Of a DNA stretch of 64,000 bases, positions 1 through 10,692 are shown one piece after another. The notes beneath the pieces were generated by a model, which did not search any database, was not told the DNA's origin, and was given only the letters and a program-made list of their open reading frames with translations. The stretch's first letter is position 1; the number at the start of each line of letters is the position of its first letter. Source of the stretch: Hyparrhenia diplandra (Eukaryota > Streptophyta > Magnoliopsida > Poales > Poaceae). Where the stretch lies: positions 434,001 through 498,000 of the forward strand of contig JADLZK010007843.1 of the NCBI GenBank assembly GCA_015847255.1, written 5' to 3'. The translations under genes were made by a program, and so were the position numbers.

Positions 1-113
1 CCACGTCGGGGCACGGAGCGTATGGACAAGCTGTAAAGCTCTTCAACAGTGACCTGACAGCAGACGATACCGAAGCACTAGACGAGCTCTTCCTGGCTGT
101 TCGGCCGCAATGA
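1..113 (+). CDS. 3' end of a host protein gene cut by the window edge
   Basis: An open frame enters from the left edge, runs in frame 3 and stops at TGA 111-113. It encodes 36 residues and ends in LDELFLAVRPQ. The fragment is acidic and helix-like, without a catalytic motif, so I cannot name the family. Downstream sequence to about 330 is AT-rich and 3'-UTR-like, with an A-run at 318-326 that may mark the polyadenylation region. The gene converges tail to tail with PHAS locus D1 on the minus strand. It is the only stretch that looks like ordinary host coding sequence; the alternative is the last exon of a transposon-encoded gene. Confidence 0.5.
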   Translation, partial: TSGHGAYGQAVKLFNSDLTADDTEALDELFLAVRPQ

Positions 114-319
114 CGCAAGGCCACCTCCGAAGTCGTGCTGTTGCATCAGTACTGGTTGTTACTTTTATGTAATATCGACCTAAAGATCTTCTGTTGGGAT
201 GGTCTAGCTACGACTGTCTTGTGTTGATCTCCTTCGGTGTTCAATTAAGGCATGTTGTATGTTTGTCTAAACTCTTTTTCTTAATACAATGATACGCAAA
301 TCTTTTGTGTATTCAAGAA

Positions 320-945
320 AAAAAAATAAGGTCATCACTTTTATTGTGTCAAAAGTAGTTGCTGCAACTAGATGTCAGGAACCGCAAGAGCAAGGCTGAC
401 GATACGGTAGCCGGTACGGCAATGAGTGGTTGAAGCATGTCAGTATATTTGTAGTACATTAGTTGTTGGTCCATGGGTTGCCTTAGTGAGAAGATTAGCT
501 GATAGAGCAGACGTGGAGGTGAAGGAACTGGGTGGCAATATAAACCCGTGTAATGAAGTGAGGTGATCATCGATGAATAAGAACCTGAACTACTTGTCCC
601 CTTCCTCTGTTTCAAAGCCTCTCTTCTTCTTCTGAACTCATCCCAATACCTGCTGAATCTGACCCCAAATTCCCGAACTCTAGTTATCCACTGTGATTCC
701 TTTCCGGAGCACAACAATAAAGTACATATTTTAAGAGATGGGTGAGAAAGCTTTCTAGAGGCAGTCTGATCAATCTACCTCTAGCCAGAGGTCAGGCCTT
801 GCTCGTACAAGGATGTATTCTTGCTATATCTTCAAAGGCTCGATCAGCTAGATCTAAACCTCCGGATGTATCCCATTCCCACTAGTTATAATCCTTTTGC
901 AGTTTGCCTTTGAATTATCATAGCTATGGTATAATCTCATTGCAA
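320..945 (-). ncRNA. 21-PHAS precursor D1 (miR2118 site 860-881)
   Basis: The 22-nt miR2118-like motif lies at 860-881 (core TCCGGATGTATCCCATTCCC) and reads as a target site on the minus strand. A minus-strand TATA box (TATATATA, 973-980) lies about 90 bp upstream, giving a start near 945. The group D signature AGATCTAAA adjoins the site at 850-858. Canonical cleavage would release phased 21-mers from 869 downward. A minus-strand AATAAA at 340-345 is a plausible poly(A) signal, so the transcript would be about 620 nt. The 122-codon minus-strand frame inside (349-717) shows no domain and is treated as non-coding. Promoter and 3' end are inferred. Confidence 0.65.
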
Positions 946-3127
946 TACTATAATTCTCACTGACTTTGGATGTATATATACTATTCCCTGTTTTTTTTTC
1001 TTTTTGACAACAAAAACTGTGGGGAAGATCCCCACAGTGGTAGCCATTTTCATTATATTCAAAGGAGGAGGAGAGTTTCATACTTACAAATCTATCTATA
1101 TCTATATTCTATATTATATTTTATATATTATATTTTATATATTATATATTATATATACTATAAAAGAGTGAACAAATTGAAAAATACACGTTACCTAGAA
1201 AACTGCTTACCCACCTTACTTAACAGTCTTAGATCTTATCTTCGACAAATGGGCCCAACAGAAAATGGTGACGAGGAACGTATGAAACACCACGGTTTCT
1301 CAAGACGGACGATGCCTCCGCGGGCGTTTTTTCTCACCGAAGAAATCGTTACCTGCCCGCGTACCCACTCGGCGGTTCGCCTTGCCCACGATCTGTCGCG
1401 ATCTCTCACGCCATCGTGGTGTCTCGCGAATCCGCGCGTGTATCCGTTTGCCTCCATAGCGCTGCGCAGACGCGGGGGAGGGACGACACCGATCGACAAC
1501 TGCCTCCTCCACCAACGCTGTTATTTTGTTGGCCTCATCATCGAGACTGGCAGCAGGCTTCAGAAAGAAACCGCCGTGCTCCTCCCCTACCAATGGTGAG
1601 ATCCGGTCTTTATCTTCCCTTCTCTCTGTGTTCAATCAGATCGGCTTCCCTTTTTCACTCTTGCTCTTGATTGCCAAATCGATATAGGCTGCAAATCTGA
1701 GTTGAATTGATCTCGTGTTGTTCGTGGCCACGTCCGACGATGAACAATTGATTGGCGGACGCCCCTCGTCGTATCCCTGCCCCGCCGGACCTTGGGGCGC
1801 CTCCGGCAACCGCTGAAGCAGACCATGGGGCGCATCCCTCTACTCGCCCGGATCTTAATGCCAATGTGAGTTCTAGGCCGCCTACTTCCAGCGATGATCC
1901 GAGCCCCATTATTTTCCCACGACTTGTTTTTCCCCTTGCAGTCCTCTTTGCAAATCTATTGTTTCACAACATAGAGGCCAAAATCATACTATGCCATCCT
2001 TCGATTTGCTATTTGCTTTCTATTGTTGGTTTAGGATCAGACTGTGCAGTTGGAGATTATTACTATAAGAAGAACAAACTTTTTGCTTGCAGAAATCCAG
2101 AGAGTATCTAAAGCCGAAGTGACTGACATTCCAGTTAATGTTCTTATTCACTGTGATTCGTATTACTACAAATAGGTCAAGCATCAAAACATTTTTTCTT
2201 TGAGTTACTAATCCTATTAACCAAAATAAATTAATGCAGGTGTTACTAGACTGCAGCACACCAGACTACATATCTAACAGCTTCTGAGCCACATAAACTG
2301 GGCATTTGAATTCAGGTTTGTTCTTCTTTCTCCTAATCATACGCTCCTTCAAATATTAGAACCATTGATTTTGTAATATATGCATGAAAATGATAACTCC
2401 ACCTTACGAGTTTCTTTATAGAAAATATATGGTTGAAATAAATGATTAATGCTCATGTTAAGTTCATATCTCATTTTCTATTGCAATTAATATGTGTAGA
2501 ACTCATCTGTGATTGTAATATGTATTAAAAAAGTTCTTAATTTCCTTATCATACCACGTGGAATATATTTATGACAAGTTACCATCTCACAGAATATTAA
2601 TTTTGTTATTTCTTATTAATTTGCATATAAATTCTCTAAGGATAACGATAAGCACACACTGCAATGCCTGCAGCACGTGGAAGAAAGAAGCTGAGTTTCT
2701 TGAGGCATCCTTCCAGCAAAAGCAGAATATCTGGAGGTGAGCCTTTTGGTTTTATTTTATTTATTTAATTCAAAGGATAGCAATGTGTTAAACCAAATCA
2801 TTGATCTCATGTATCGGAACGAGTTAATTTTATGAATTCCATTGTACTGAACTTATCACACCGTCATGCAGTCCAGCATGATATTGCCAGGTGAGAACCT
2901 TCATATTACTGTTGGTTTTAGCTTATGTTTTGGTTTTCTGGTAAAAAGCTAGAAGGTGGAACAAACATCTAGATTTTGAATTGGCTTTCATGAAGGTGGA
3001 ACTGCATTTGTATTAGAGGTCATAAAAATGAAGACACTTTTGCTGGCTTCTATAGGTGTTCTGAGGGGTACCTATTTTATTTATTCTTTTTTTTTTCACA
3101 GACATATAGGAGAGCTAGAAGTCATTA
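946..3127. other. Intergenic stretch with AT microsatellite and GC-rich exon-like patches
   Basis: No gene is supported here. At 1082-1162 there is a TA/TATAT-rich microsatellite. From about 1240 to 1900 the DNA turns GC-rich, with plus-strand exon-like blocks; one around 1590 ends in a good splice-donor context (ATGGTGAGAT). Another exon-like block at about 2650-2737 encodes a short Cys/Trp-containing peptide and is followed by GTGAGCC. The remainder is intron-like and AT-rich. The pattern fits a rearranged or captured host gene fragment. I cannot identify the source gene, and stops interrupt every frame. Confidence 0.4.
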
Positions 3128-4730
3128 TCTTATACTAATAAAATGAACCAAAGTAAATCGTCGACCCGACGATTTCACCCCCGCCTCCCCTGTAAAAGTC
3201 CACCCGGCTTCACCCCGCCTTCCTCCCAGCGTGATGCTTTCCGGCCACACTCAGTAATTGTCATCTTGCCCATCTTCAATTAGATTGTACAGAAAAAAAA
3301 AAATCTTGTGGTATGAATGTTGTGTTCTCTGTGTAGGTGGTAATTTATTGCAGTCAAATTGGTTTATGCTTTCTTTTTATTTTTTGTTAAATAGTTTTGG
3401 TTGTCTGAAATCTCGCTCTAGCAGGAGGTCAGTCCGCATCCTCCTTTGCTTGTGTTCTCTATATGCACACTTGCCCAGACTAAGGACTTCGAGCGCAAGA
3501 TCCAATTAGGTTTGCACAAATGGATAATTCATGGGCTGGTTTGTAGTGCTTGCAGATTTCAGCTCATGTGAAAATGAATGAGAAGTCATAAATACCATCA
3601 ATTTTCCTTGAGTGAAATTGTTCGTATTCCCTTTGTTAGACTAATATAGCCTTGCGCTTGAGGCAATGACAACTGAATTACTTCTTGGTGGATTATACAC
3701 AGGTACCTTGGTCCAGTGATTAAGAAGAATTCCATTGAATGCATCAGCTATGGAGAGCGTGTACGAAAATTCTGGAGGGCAGTTTAGGTTAGTAATTTTT
3801 CTTGTTGCCATATTATTTTAGGCATCTTCTTGATATTAGTTTTTAGCTAAAATTTTTCTACAGGCTGCATTGTCTTGAATCATTTTGTTTTCTTGGTGCT
3901 CCATCTCTTATGATTTGTAAATTCTCTTTTTCTGTCAGTATAGCGAATTTTGTCAGAACAGCCTATTGTTTTGCCATATTTAATTTGAAAAAGGAAATAA
4001 TTATAACTAACATCCAGAGAATTTTCCTTTATAAATTCTTGCAGATATGTTTATTTTTTTGAATTTGAAGATCTGAAAAGGTGGAATCAGACTATCAGCT
4101 GTTAAAAAAAAAAAAAAAAAGGATGGTAGTAGTCGCTACAATATTGTAATGCCCTCTCAAGCAATCCCATCTAATGCAACTACAAGATACGTGTGATGCC
4201 CTCTCAGAATGCCTTTTGGCTACAAAGAATTTTACATTTTTTTTATTATCTGTGGCACAAGCTCCAAAGTTCATATATACGCCATTCTGCTCAAGTGTTA
4301 AATTTTCTTGCAGAATATGGCTGCAGGGTGCAGCCAGGTTAAGACAATTTGGGTGTCGCTTCCTTGTGTGTATCCTTTTCAGTTGGTAAACTTAATATGC
4401 TATAGGACGTTTATTTTGTTGCTAGCTTTGGCTTATATCCAAGATGGCTTCCACTATGCACGGGTATGTAGAATAGTAGGAAGGAGGTTTCAGTCATCAG
4501 CAGCTTGGATGCGTCATTGTTCAGCATTTTATAGAAAACCTTTCATCACGTGTGTGCAATAATTCAGCATTTATTTAGATTTAATATACACCTAAACAAT
4601 GCTAGACTAATGTATACAAACTGAAATTGTGGCTCACCTTTAAGGTTAATATATGCGATGTCTCTTCTTCAAAGCATCTGAGTGTGGCATCTGTATCTTC
4701 TAAATATTTCATTGGTTGTCGAGGTTTGAC

Positions 4731-4905
4731 TTTTTCTGTGGCCTCAGGTCGGGTGTGCAGACGGTCTGTCAGCCGTGATGGTCAAGTTGGTAATCCAATC
4801 TCTACAGGTTCCAGGCCTCGCGTACTTGGTTATCAATCACCTGAATACATGATAAATGGCTCCTTTCCAGTCCCCACTATGATGGTAAACATGTGTAAGT
4901 GTAAG
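4731..4905 (+). pseudogene. Captured exon fragment with kinase-like GYxSPEY motif
   Basis: The plus-strand frame here encodes GYQSPEYMINGSFP after a Ser/Arg-rich stretch. GYxSPEY followed by a small loop and G-x-F resembles the activation segment and APE motif of plant receptor-like kinases (family knowledge). Nothing else of a kinase (glycine loop, HRD, DFG) is visible nearby and the frame ends at 4908. It lies inside the Helitron, so capture of a host exon is the likely origin. The match is short and could be chance. Confidence 0.25.
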
Positions 4906-4979
4906 TAGAATCGCTTAGCAAATCTCTATACTTGTTGTGTAAGTGTAAGTAGAATCGCTTAACAAATCTCTATACTTGT
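4892..4979. repeat. 44-bp tandem duplication
   Basis: Two copies of a 44-bp unit (4892-4935 and 4936-4979) beginning TGTGTAAGTGTAAGTAGAAT differ at one base (TTAGCA versus TTAACA). The near identity indicates a recent slippage duplication inside the Helitron. Confidence 0.85.
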
Positions 4980-6723
4980 TTGCGTGTTAAGACAATGTGC
5001 CATTTTGTTAGGCAAGATTGTCAGCATATCACTGAATATAACACCTAACTGTATGGTTCATAAATTTATTAGTTTTGGCACAATAGTATGGTTTGTGCTG
5101 TCTCCGATGTATTCTAGCATATGCTTGTGTTGTCTCTAATCTCTTTATGCAGCTCTGGAGATTTCTAACAATTCATTTCATTATGACAGGTTCAATGTAA
5201 CCTTAAGTGTTATTTATTTATTTATTTTCTCGTCAGGCTTCTGAACCACCTTATGATTTGGGAAGACAGGAGCACTGGTCCATCAACTTCGTTCTGCAGA
5301 TCAGTGTCGTGTATGTTTACGGCAATGGATCTTAAATTGTCTGATGTATTGTATTAGTTTCATTGTGGATTCAAGGAATGAAGAGAATCGGTACTGGAGA
5401 AAGGATGAAGCGAATAATTATTGGTGGAGGATACAAGAACGGTCTAATCATATACTTTTTCTCGCAGTTGGCCAAAGGGTACAGATCTAGACTTATATAT
5501 GTCATAAGAATATTATATATATATCTGTATACATCCTTGGAATCTGGATTTGTCAATGTCTGGCCATGAATTTGATGGTAAATGATAATTAGTGAAACTA
5601 AGATACTAGGATGTCATATGTCGCTATATAATAAAGTATAAACACGTGCGTGTCGCACGTGCATTGCCACTAGTTTATCTAAAACTCCAATAAGCCTATC
5701 TCCCACTAGGGGTCTATTTAGGAATTCTCAGCGTCCTAATTGGCTCACGTGAGTAGTAACTGAAATTTCAATGAATTTGTTATCCCGTCGACGACCTCCC
5801 GCGGCCTCCTCGTCTTCCAGGCTTCTAGCGCTGCCGCCCCCAACCCCTGCCTCCCCCACCACAAACCCACCATTTCCTGTATATGAACCGAACAGTTGTG
5901 TGGCGGCTCCTTCGCCTTCCTATGCATGCGTCGACTCTGAACCGTCACCTCGTGGTAAGTTCCTTGATGGGGATGGAACAAGAAGCCGAGGGGTTTATTG
6001 ATTAGTATCTATATATGGCTTGCCGAGAAGTTCGCCCTCTCTCCCCTCCACTTCCTCCTCGGCTGCTGCCCTCCTCCTCTCCGCCTCGACAGACCAAGCC
6101 AACAGCGAAGCAGCAGGAGGCGTCGGAGGTGGTGGGTGCCGCGGCTGCGCCGCCCAGTCTCGGAGTTGAGGAAGCCCGACAGGCCGGACGCGTGCCTGTG
6201 CTCGATGCCACCACCGCCCTTCTTCGTTGGTGGCGGGGATGGTGCCGCCGCCCGCGACGAGGCCGCACCGCCGCCCCCGGCACCGGATTGCCGATGTGCA
6301 GCTTCCCGAGGAAGTTCTTCATGCCTCTGCCGCGCCGCAACTAGCTACCCGTGGTGGTGATGGTGGGGCGGCATGGCTACGGCCTCTACGGGTGTGGGGG
6401 GCGGGCAGGCGGTGGAGTGCGAGGATTGACCTGCCCGCGTGTACCCGTTCGCCCGCTGCTGCAACTTGCATCGCGCCTGCTTCTCCTATCCTACTCCTCT
6501 GTCTTCCCTGTCACTTCTCCGTTCTCCCCCACGAGGCCACGGAGAGCTGACGCATGCCGATGCCGCCGTGAATCAAATTCATTATTACTGTTTGTAAATA
6601 ATTGGATGAAAACTGAAATTCGGGGTTAGATTGTGATTGGTTGTTAAGCAGCGAGTAATTAAAATGGAAAGGCACCAGGCAGACGGCTCGTCACTATTCA
6701 CCTATTGTAGATGATAGGTCGGG

Positions 6724-6824
6724 CATATGAATCACATATGCAGAAGGTGATTCACATATCCATTGCCGAGAAGTTCACCGGCTGCTTCTCCTGTCCTCCT
6801 CCTTCTGCATATGTGATTCATATG
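6724..6824. repeat. Perfect 24-bp inverted repeat with 53-bp loop
   Basis: Arm one at 6724-6747 starts CATATGAATCACATATGC; arm two at 6801-6824 is its exact reverse complement. The loop repeats part of the arm (TGATTCACATATCC) and the phrase TGCCGAGAAGTTCA. The structure could fold as a stable RNA hairpin or be the ends of a very small foldback element. Confidence 0.8.
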
Positions 6825-6942
6825 GCTTGCCGAGAAGTTCATCCATCAATGGAGCCACGCAGCCGCAATAGCTGCTAGGTGTGCTTCTATCAGCGCTGCT
6901 TGGGTCTCTTGATGAAGCCTTCGAGCTCATCGAGTCATCGTC

Positions 6943-7052
6943 TTCTCACTCTACAGTGCTCGGCGTTGAGGCAGACACCGAGGCATGACACTGGCCATTC
7001 TCACTCTACAGTGCTCGGCGTTGAGGCAGACACGGAGGCATGACACTGGCCA
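6943..7052. repeat. 55-bp tandem duplication
   Basis: Two adjacent copies (6943-6997 and 6998-7052) of a unit starting TTCTCACTCTACAGTGCTCG differ at a single base (ACACCG versus ACACGG). This is a recent slippage event in otherwise single-copy sequence. Confidence 0.85.
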
Positions 7053-7699
7053 GCTATATATGTATAATATGCATATTCAAGTCGTGGGGGCGAGCCTCAA
7101 TGGTGGCCGGCTTCATACTTAAGCACGATCATGAAGACGATGATCGACAAGGAGGTTAGTAAGCAAATATGTCTGTATGCGTGACATTAGCCATCGAATA
7201 CCTGAATAGATCCTAATGCCAAGCTGCAACTGCTTTTTACTGCCACGACGCTACCCTCTCATGCATAGATATATGTATGTATACTAAACAGACCATTCTC
7301 CATATGTACATGGAGTCCGATCTGCAACATCAATTCGCTTCCTCCTACTGCAGCTTCATCTTCCTTTTTTTTCATTACCAAAAGTTAACCTATGCAACCC
7401 ACTTAAATATATATTTCCGTTCAGTACTAATTCACTTCGGAGTTCACGCATTAGTTTAAATATTCTACCATACATGACAAAAATTCTCTTAAATACCAGC
7501 GACAACGCGTGGGGAATCCTTCTAGTTATTAAATATGGAATAGCACACCGATGCTACGAGGGGAATTGACTGTGTTATTAGATTTAAGACAGACTGGTTG
7601 TATTAAACAACATAAAAAAAAATAAAAAAATTGCAATGCCAGAATCTTATATATACACACATCCAATACAAGCTGAGGTAGATAAGATTGATTTTTTTG

Positions 7700-8185
7700 G
7701 ATAGTAATCGGCTTAATGTACATCGGAGACTTGTTTTTTCTTATTAATGTAATGAAGTGTAGCTATCCTGCATTTTAGAGAAAAAAATAAACTGTGCAAG
7801 CCAAGACAAACCAAGGACGAAGTAGCTGAATATGCTAGGGTTACATACCGTGGCCCCTGGCAGCATGACGACAGAACACACACTAGTTTGTTGTGTTTGT
7901 TAACCAGATCAAGCATTTAACATTAGTTTCGTATTAATTGTTGAACTCAGTCATTTGGCTGAGTGGATGTACCGTCAGATGCTACTGCTTCAAATCAGAC
8001 ATCCCAGCGCTAGCAAGTCCCTAATTGTTTCCCCTCCAGAGGCACTGCTTTGCGGTGTAGTACAGCAAACCCTACTCCTGATGCATCCCATCCGTATGAC
8101 TTTTCTTCAATAGTCACCACTGAATTCCTAGGTCGGCCCATCATAGTCATCCCACTTTTGTATGTATGTTCCTATACTTTTCTTG
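7700..8185 (-). ncRNA. 21-PHAS precursor A1 (miR2118 site 8075-8096)
   Basis: The site at 8075-8096 has core TCCTGATGCATCCCATCCGT. The group A lead-in, GTAGTACAGCAAACCCTA, adjoins it. A minus-strand TATA box (TATAAATAG, 8211-8219) lies about 115 bp upstream. Beyond it are the conserved GGCC-AAAA-GGCC and AATATTC elements (about 8247-8268) and a second, oppositely facing TATAAATA at 8308-8317. The same promoter order recurs at 34.0, 37.0 and 54.8 kb. Sequence downstream of the site (about 7850-7930) resembles 54000-54130 of locus A4. The 3' end is not visible. Open frames in the body are short and not shared with paralogs. Confidence 0.7.
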
Positions 8186-8204
8186 TGTGTTTCTGCATTG
8201 CACC

Positions 8205-8320
8205 GGGTAGCTATTTATAAAGTGTTTCCCTTGAGGATGTGTAAAGGCCAAAAGGCCCTCAAATATTCCTGCAATATGACAGTTTTCCTTACTTGCCTTC
8301 CCCTAGGCTATAAATAGGAT
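8205..8320. promoter_or_regulatory. Group A PHAS promoter with two facing TATA boxes
   Basis: Between the minus-strand TATA (8211-8219) and the plus-strand TATA (8308-8317) lies a conserved core. It reads TTGAGGATGTGTAAAGGCC, then AAAAGGCC, then CTCAAATATTCC, then GCAATATGA. It recurs at 34050-34150, 37035-37129 and 54815-54910 with the same order and about 95-bp TATA spacing. It contains a GGCC-AAAA-GGCC inverted repeat. In most copies the last element is GAATATTC, an 8-bp palindrome that also fits GNATATNC, the site of PHR1-type GARP factors (inference only). The layout suggests divergent transcription, or one promoter with a directional ambiguity. Confidence 0.55.
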
Positions 8321-8414
8321 GGACTTGTGTATGATTTGACATGTAAAAAATAAACTCTTATTGCAACGTCTCGTTTTACTTGTTAAGCCCCACTACAGAA
8401 TAACTTGCTTGGTT

Positions 8415-9201
8415 CACTACCTGATGTCGGTCCTTTAGCGAGCACTGGAAGCGCTCGGTAAAGGGCCAATCACGCTCGGTAAAGGCACTACTGAGTGCCG
8501 CTCCCGGTAAAAACTTCTCGGTGAAATTCTTGCCGGGAAATAGAGTTTACCGAGAGCTCGCCACATGCCGCTCGGTAATGCCTCTACCGATGCCCCCACT
8601 CTCGCTAAAAAAAAGTGGACGTTGACGGTGTTTACCGAGCATCGTAACAGCATCTCGGTGAAGAATTTCCCGAGTGTCGTCCCTGAATCAGTGCTCAAAA
8701 AATCTTTATTTTAAAAAAAACAGGACAAAACTTTACTGAGGGTATCGTCAGTGCAACTTTCGGCAAACTTATGGTCAGTTTGCCGAGAGCCAAATGGGCT
8801 CTCGTTAAATTGACCACAACTTTGCCGAGAGCCAGGTTTACCGAGCGTATTGGGTTATGCACTCGGTAAACCTGGGCCGTGACGAAGCTAGCAGTGGGGC
8901 TAGTGGGGCTGAAGCCCCCCCTAAAATCCAATAATCAAGGTTAATTACTGTAGCAAAAACAAAAAATCACCATTAAATATTCATGCAAATTAACATCTCT
9001 TTTGTTTCAGCCCCACCTAAAATTTTTTCAGCCTTCGTCACTGAACCTGGGAAGATGCTATCCCAGGCCTCAAATGTTTTCAGCTTTTCCGAGTGCATAT
9101 GCACATGCCCTCGGTAAAGGTCGTCTTTACAGAGCGGTAAATGAAAGACCCTCGGTAAAGCTACAGGTGCTTAATTGGTAGAGACCCTGTGTCTAGTAGT
9201 G
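8415..9201. mobile_element. CACTA element (non-autonomous) with GTT target duplication
   Basis: The 787-bp element begins CACTACCTGATGTCGG and ends TGTGTCTAGTAGTG, so the 5-bp CACTA termini are intact. It is flanked by the 3-bp duplication GTT (8412-8414 and 9202-9204). Many subterminal repeats of CTCGGTAAA / TTTACCGAG in both orientations are the presumed transposase-binding array. No transposase frame is present. The paralogous block at 55008-55010 carries a single GTT without the insert, confirming both boundaries. A smaller element is nested at 8879-9041. Confidence 0.9.
8879..9041. mobile_element. Small inverted-repeat element nested in the CACTA element
   Basis: A 163-bp segment begins GTGACGAAGCTAGCAG and ends GCCTTCGTCAC, so the termini are inverted copies of GTGACGAAG. 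Just inside, GGGGCTGAAGCCCCCCCTAA on the left mirrors CAGCCCCACCTAAAA on the right. It interrupts the CTCGGTAAA array (CTCGGTAAACCTGG before it). No clear target duplication is seen, so the superfamily is open. Confidence 0.55.
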
Positions 9202-9670
9202 GTTGATCTTTAAATTTAAATTAATGATGTAGCCCTTTTCCTATGAAGAGGGTAGTGGGAGACTTGTCATCGTCCTAGTATCATGTTCACATGGATTAAA
9301 GTCTAACTCAACACAGATGATCGACTGTGGCTAATTAGTATTTTAATACTGAATGATACGTCTGCTGACAACAATGAAACTCCATATACAAGCTACTCCG
9401 TACATGAGAACAGCTACGCAGGTGGACAACATTATAAAGTGATACGCACTACACGTACATCATCCAGTCGCTGTCACTAATGACCGACATACAGATAGTC
9501 AGTCCCTATCCTCATTTTTTAGTATAATGTGACGAGATTAAAATGAACACCATTATTCCAGAGATGGGTGAAAAAAAGGCGACAGGTCAAATGCACTACT
9601 AAAATACATATTTTCAGAGATGGGTGAAAAAGGTTTTTAGAGGTCTCTATTATTAATGAAAATTAACATA
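9202..9670. other. Duplicated flank shared with 55011-55402
   Basis: This stretch holds no gene. It matches 55011-55402 almost throughout, including GTAGCCCTTTTCCT, GGGAGACTTGTCATCGT and the AGAGATGGGTGAAAAAGG phrase that also occurs near 735-750. It may be the distal 3' part of the locus D2 transcript or spacer between A1 and D2. Confidence 0.5.
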
Positions 9671-9879
9671 CTCCCTCCATCTCAAAATAGATGTCACTAT
9701 AGGATGCGTGCCAGTCAAACTTTTTAAACTTTCATGTTTGTAGAAAATTCCGATTTGATAACTAATTATTTAACATATATATTTATATATTTTAACATAT
9801 AATTTATATATTTTAATATATAAAACGCATTTTGACATCTCGGAAAACGAGAATGACATCTATTTTAAGATGGAGGGAG
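9671..9879. mobile_element. Stowaway-like MITE with TA duplication
   Basis: The 209-bp element has inverted ends CTCCCTCCATCTCAAAATAG and its mirror TATTTTAAGATGGAGGGAG, flanked by TA on each side (9669-9670 and 9880-9881). It is AT-rich with no ORF, typical of Tc1/Mariner-type Stowaway elements. The paralogous copy at 55403-55404 keeps a single TA without the element, an exact empty site. Confidence 0.92.
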
Positions 9880-9884
9880 TATGT

Positions 9885-10692
9885 AGTTGAACTTTCTGTC
9901 TCTTTTAAAAGGCCACTACCATGCACCTCCTTGGAGGCTGCTACCAAGCCATTCACCCACTGTGACTCTGGCAGCCACCCTCAGAGACCCACCAGCATCG
10001 TGGAATCCATGTGTACACAAACAGGTACGCTATGCACTGGAATGTCTACCACGTTCAACCAAGATAACAGGCGAGTGGAGGATCAACGATATCGTGACCA
10101 CTACACACAGAGCGCAGTGGAAGAAGAGAGCGTCGATGTAGTAGCTGTAGAAGTTGCAGTACATCCTCTAGTACCACTAGCTAGTAAAGACACATTCGCC
10201 AATGCTCCTCATGTTCATTGCCGATCAACACTACAGCAACAGAAGTAGCATCTCCACAGTATCCACATCTGCTGGGATGAAATGCCACGACACCGTTGTG
10301 CCGCGTGAGCAGCAAGAGGAAGGGCATCTTTGGTGCCCACTCCCCTAGGGACAGCGCAGTGGTGGTATAGCACTACACTGTGAGATATGTTTTTCAACAC
10401 TAGCATGCCGAAATAAAGATCACCGAGAACCAAGATACCAATACAGCCTGGCACAAACAAGTTACCACGGAGGCATTAGTCACAAAAAGTTATATTCAGG
10501 CTCATGCTTCCACATCTGTGCTAGACCTAAAACTCCCAATGTATCCCATCCCCACTAATCAGAATGCCTTCACAGCCGGGTCGCTACTGAATTCCAACGG
10601 ACTATATATAAATTTTTTCATGCTTAGCAACATGCCGACAGCTTCGTTATTTTGAATATTATTCACTAACTAGGATGCAACTGGTTTCAGTC
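9885..10692 (-). ncRNA. 21-PHAS precursor D2 (miR2118 site 10533-10554)
   Basis: The site at 10533-10554 has core TCCCAATGTATCCCATCCCC and is preceded by the group D phrase AGACCTAAAA. The minus-strand TATA (CTATATACCT, 10720-10727) is about 165 bp upstream. The body matches locus D6 closely (10010-10130 against 55493-55620, and 10240-10920 against 60885-61585). D6 is broken by a copia element at the position corresponding to 10238-10242 here. The 138-codon plus-strand frame at 9832-10248 starts inside the MITE and is disrupted in the paralog, so it is not coding. Confidence 0.7.

Larger units (their letters stand above)
3128..5673 (+). mobile_element. Non-autonomous Helitron with captured exon-like sequence
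   Basis: The left end begins TCTTATACTAATAAAATG, the usual TC-start of grass Helitrons. The right end has the short hairpin GTGCG-TGT-CGCAC, then a spacer, and finishes in CTAG at 5670-5673. The element sits between host A (3127) and T (5674), the expected A/T target, with no target-site duplication. It is 2546 bp long and has no Rep/helicase ORF, so it needs an autonomous partner. Inside are a poly-A run (4104-4121), a 44-bp tandem duplication (4892-4979) and a kinase-like exon fragment near 4740-4905. The 5' end is judged by similarity of form only. Confidence 0.65.
5674..7690. other. Intergenic stretch with GC-rich captured-gene-like sequence
   Basis: No gene is supported. From 5760 to 6560 the DNA is GC-rich and CpG-dense, with overlapping open frames on both strands, none with a recognisable domain. 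A splice-donor-like GTAAGTTC follows an exon-like block near 5955. The phrase TGGCTTGCCGAGAAGTTC occurs at 6016 and again near 6823, with a partial copy at 6772, so the region is internally duplicated. A 24-bp inverted repeat and a 55-bp tandem repeat are listed separately. From 7060 to 7690 the sequence is AT-rich and featureless. Confidence 0.4.

Noticed and set aside
9832..10248. 138-codon plus-strand frame
   Set aside because: It starts inside a Stowaway MITE and is not preserved in the duplicated copy at 55.4-55.7 kb.
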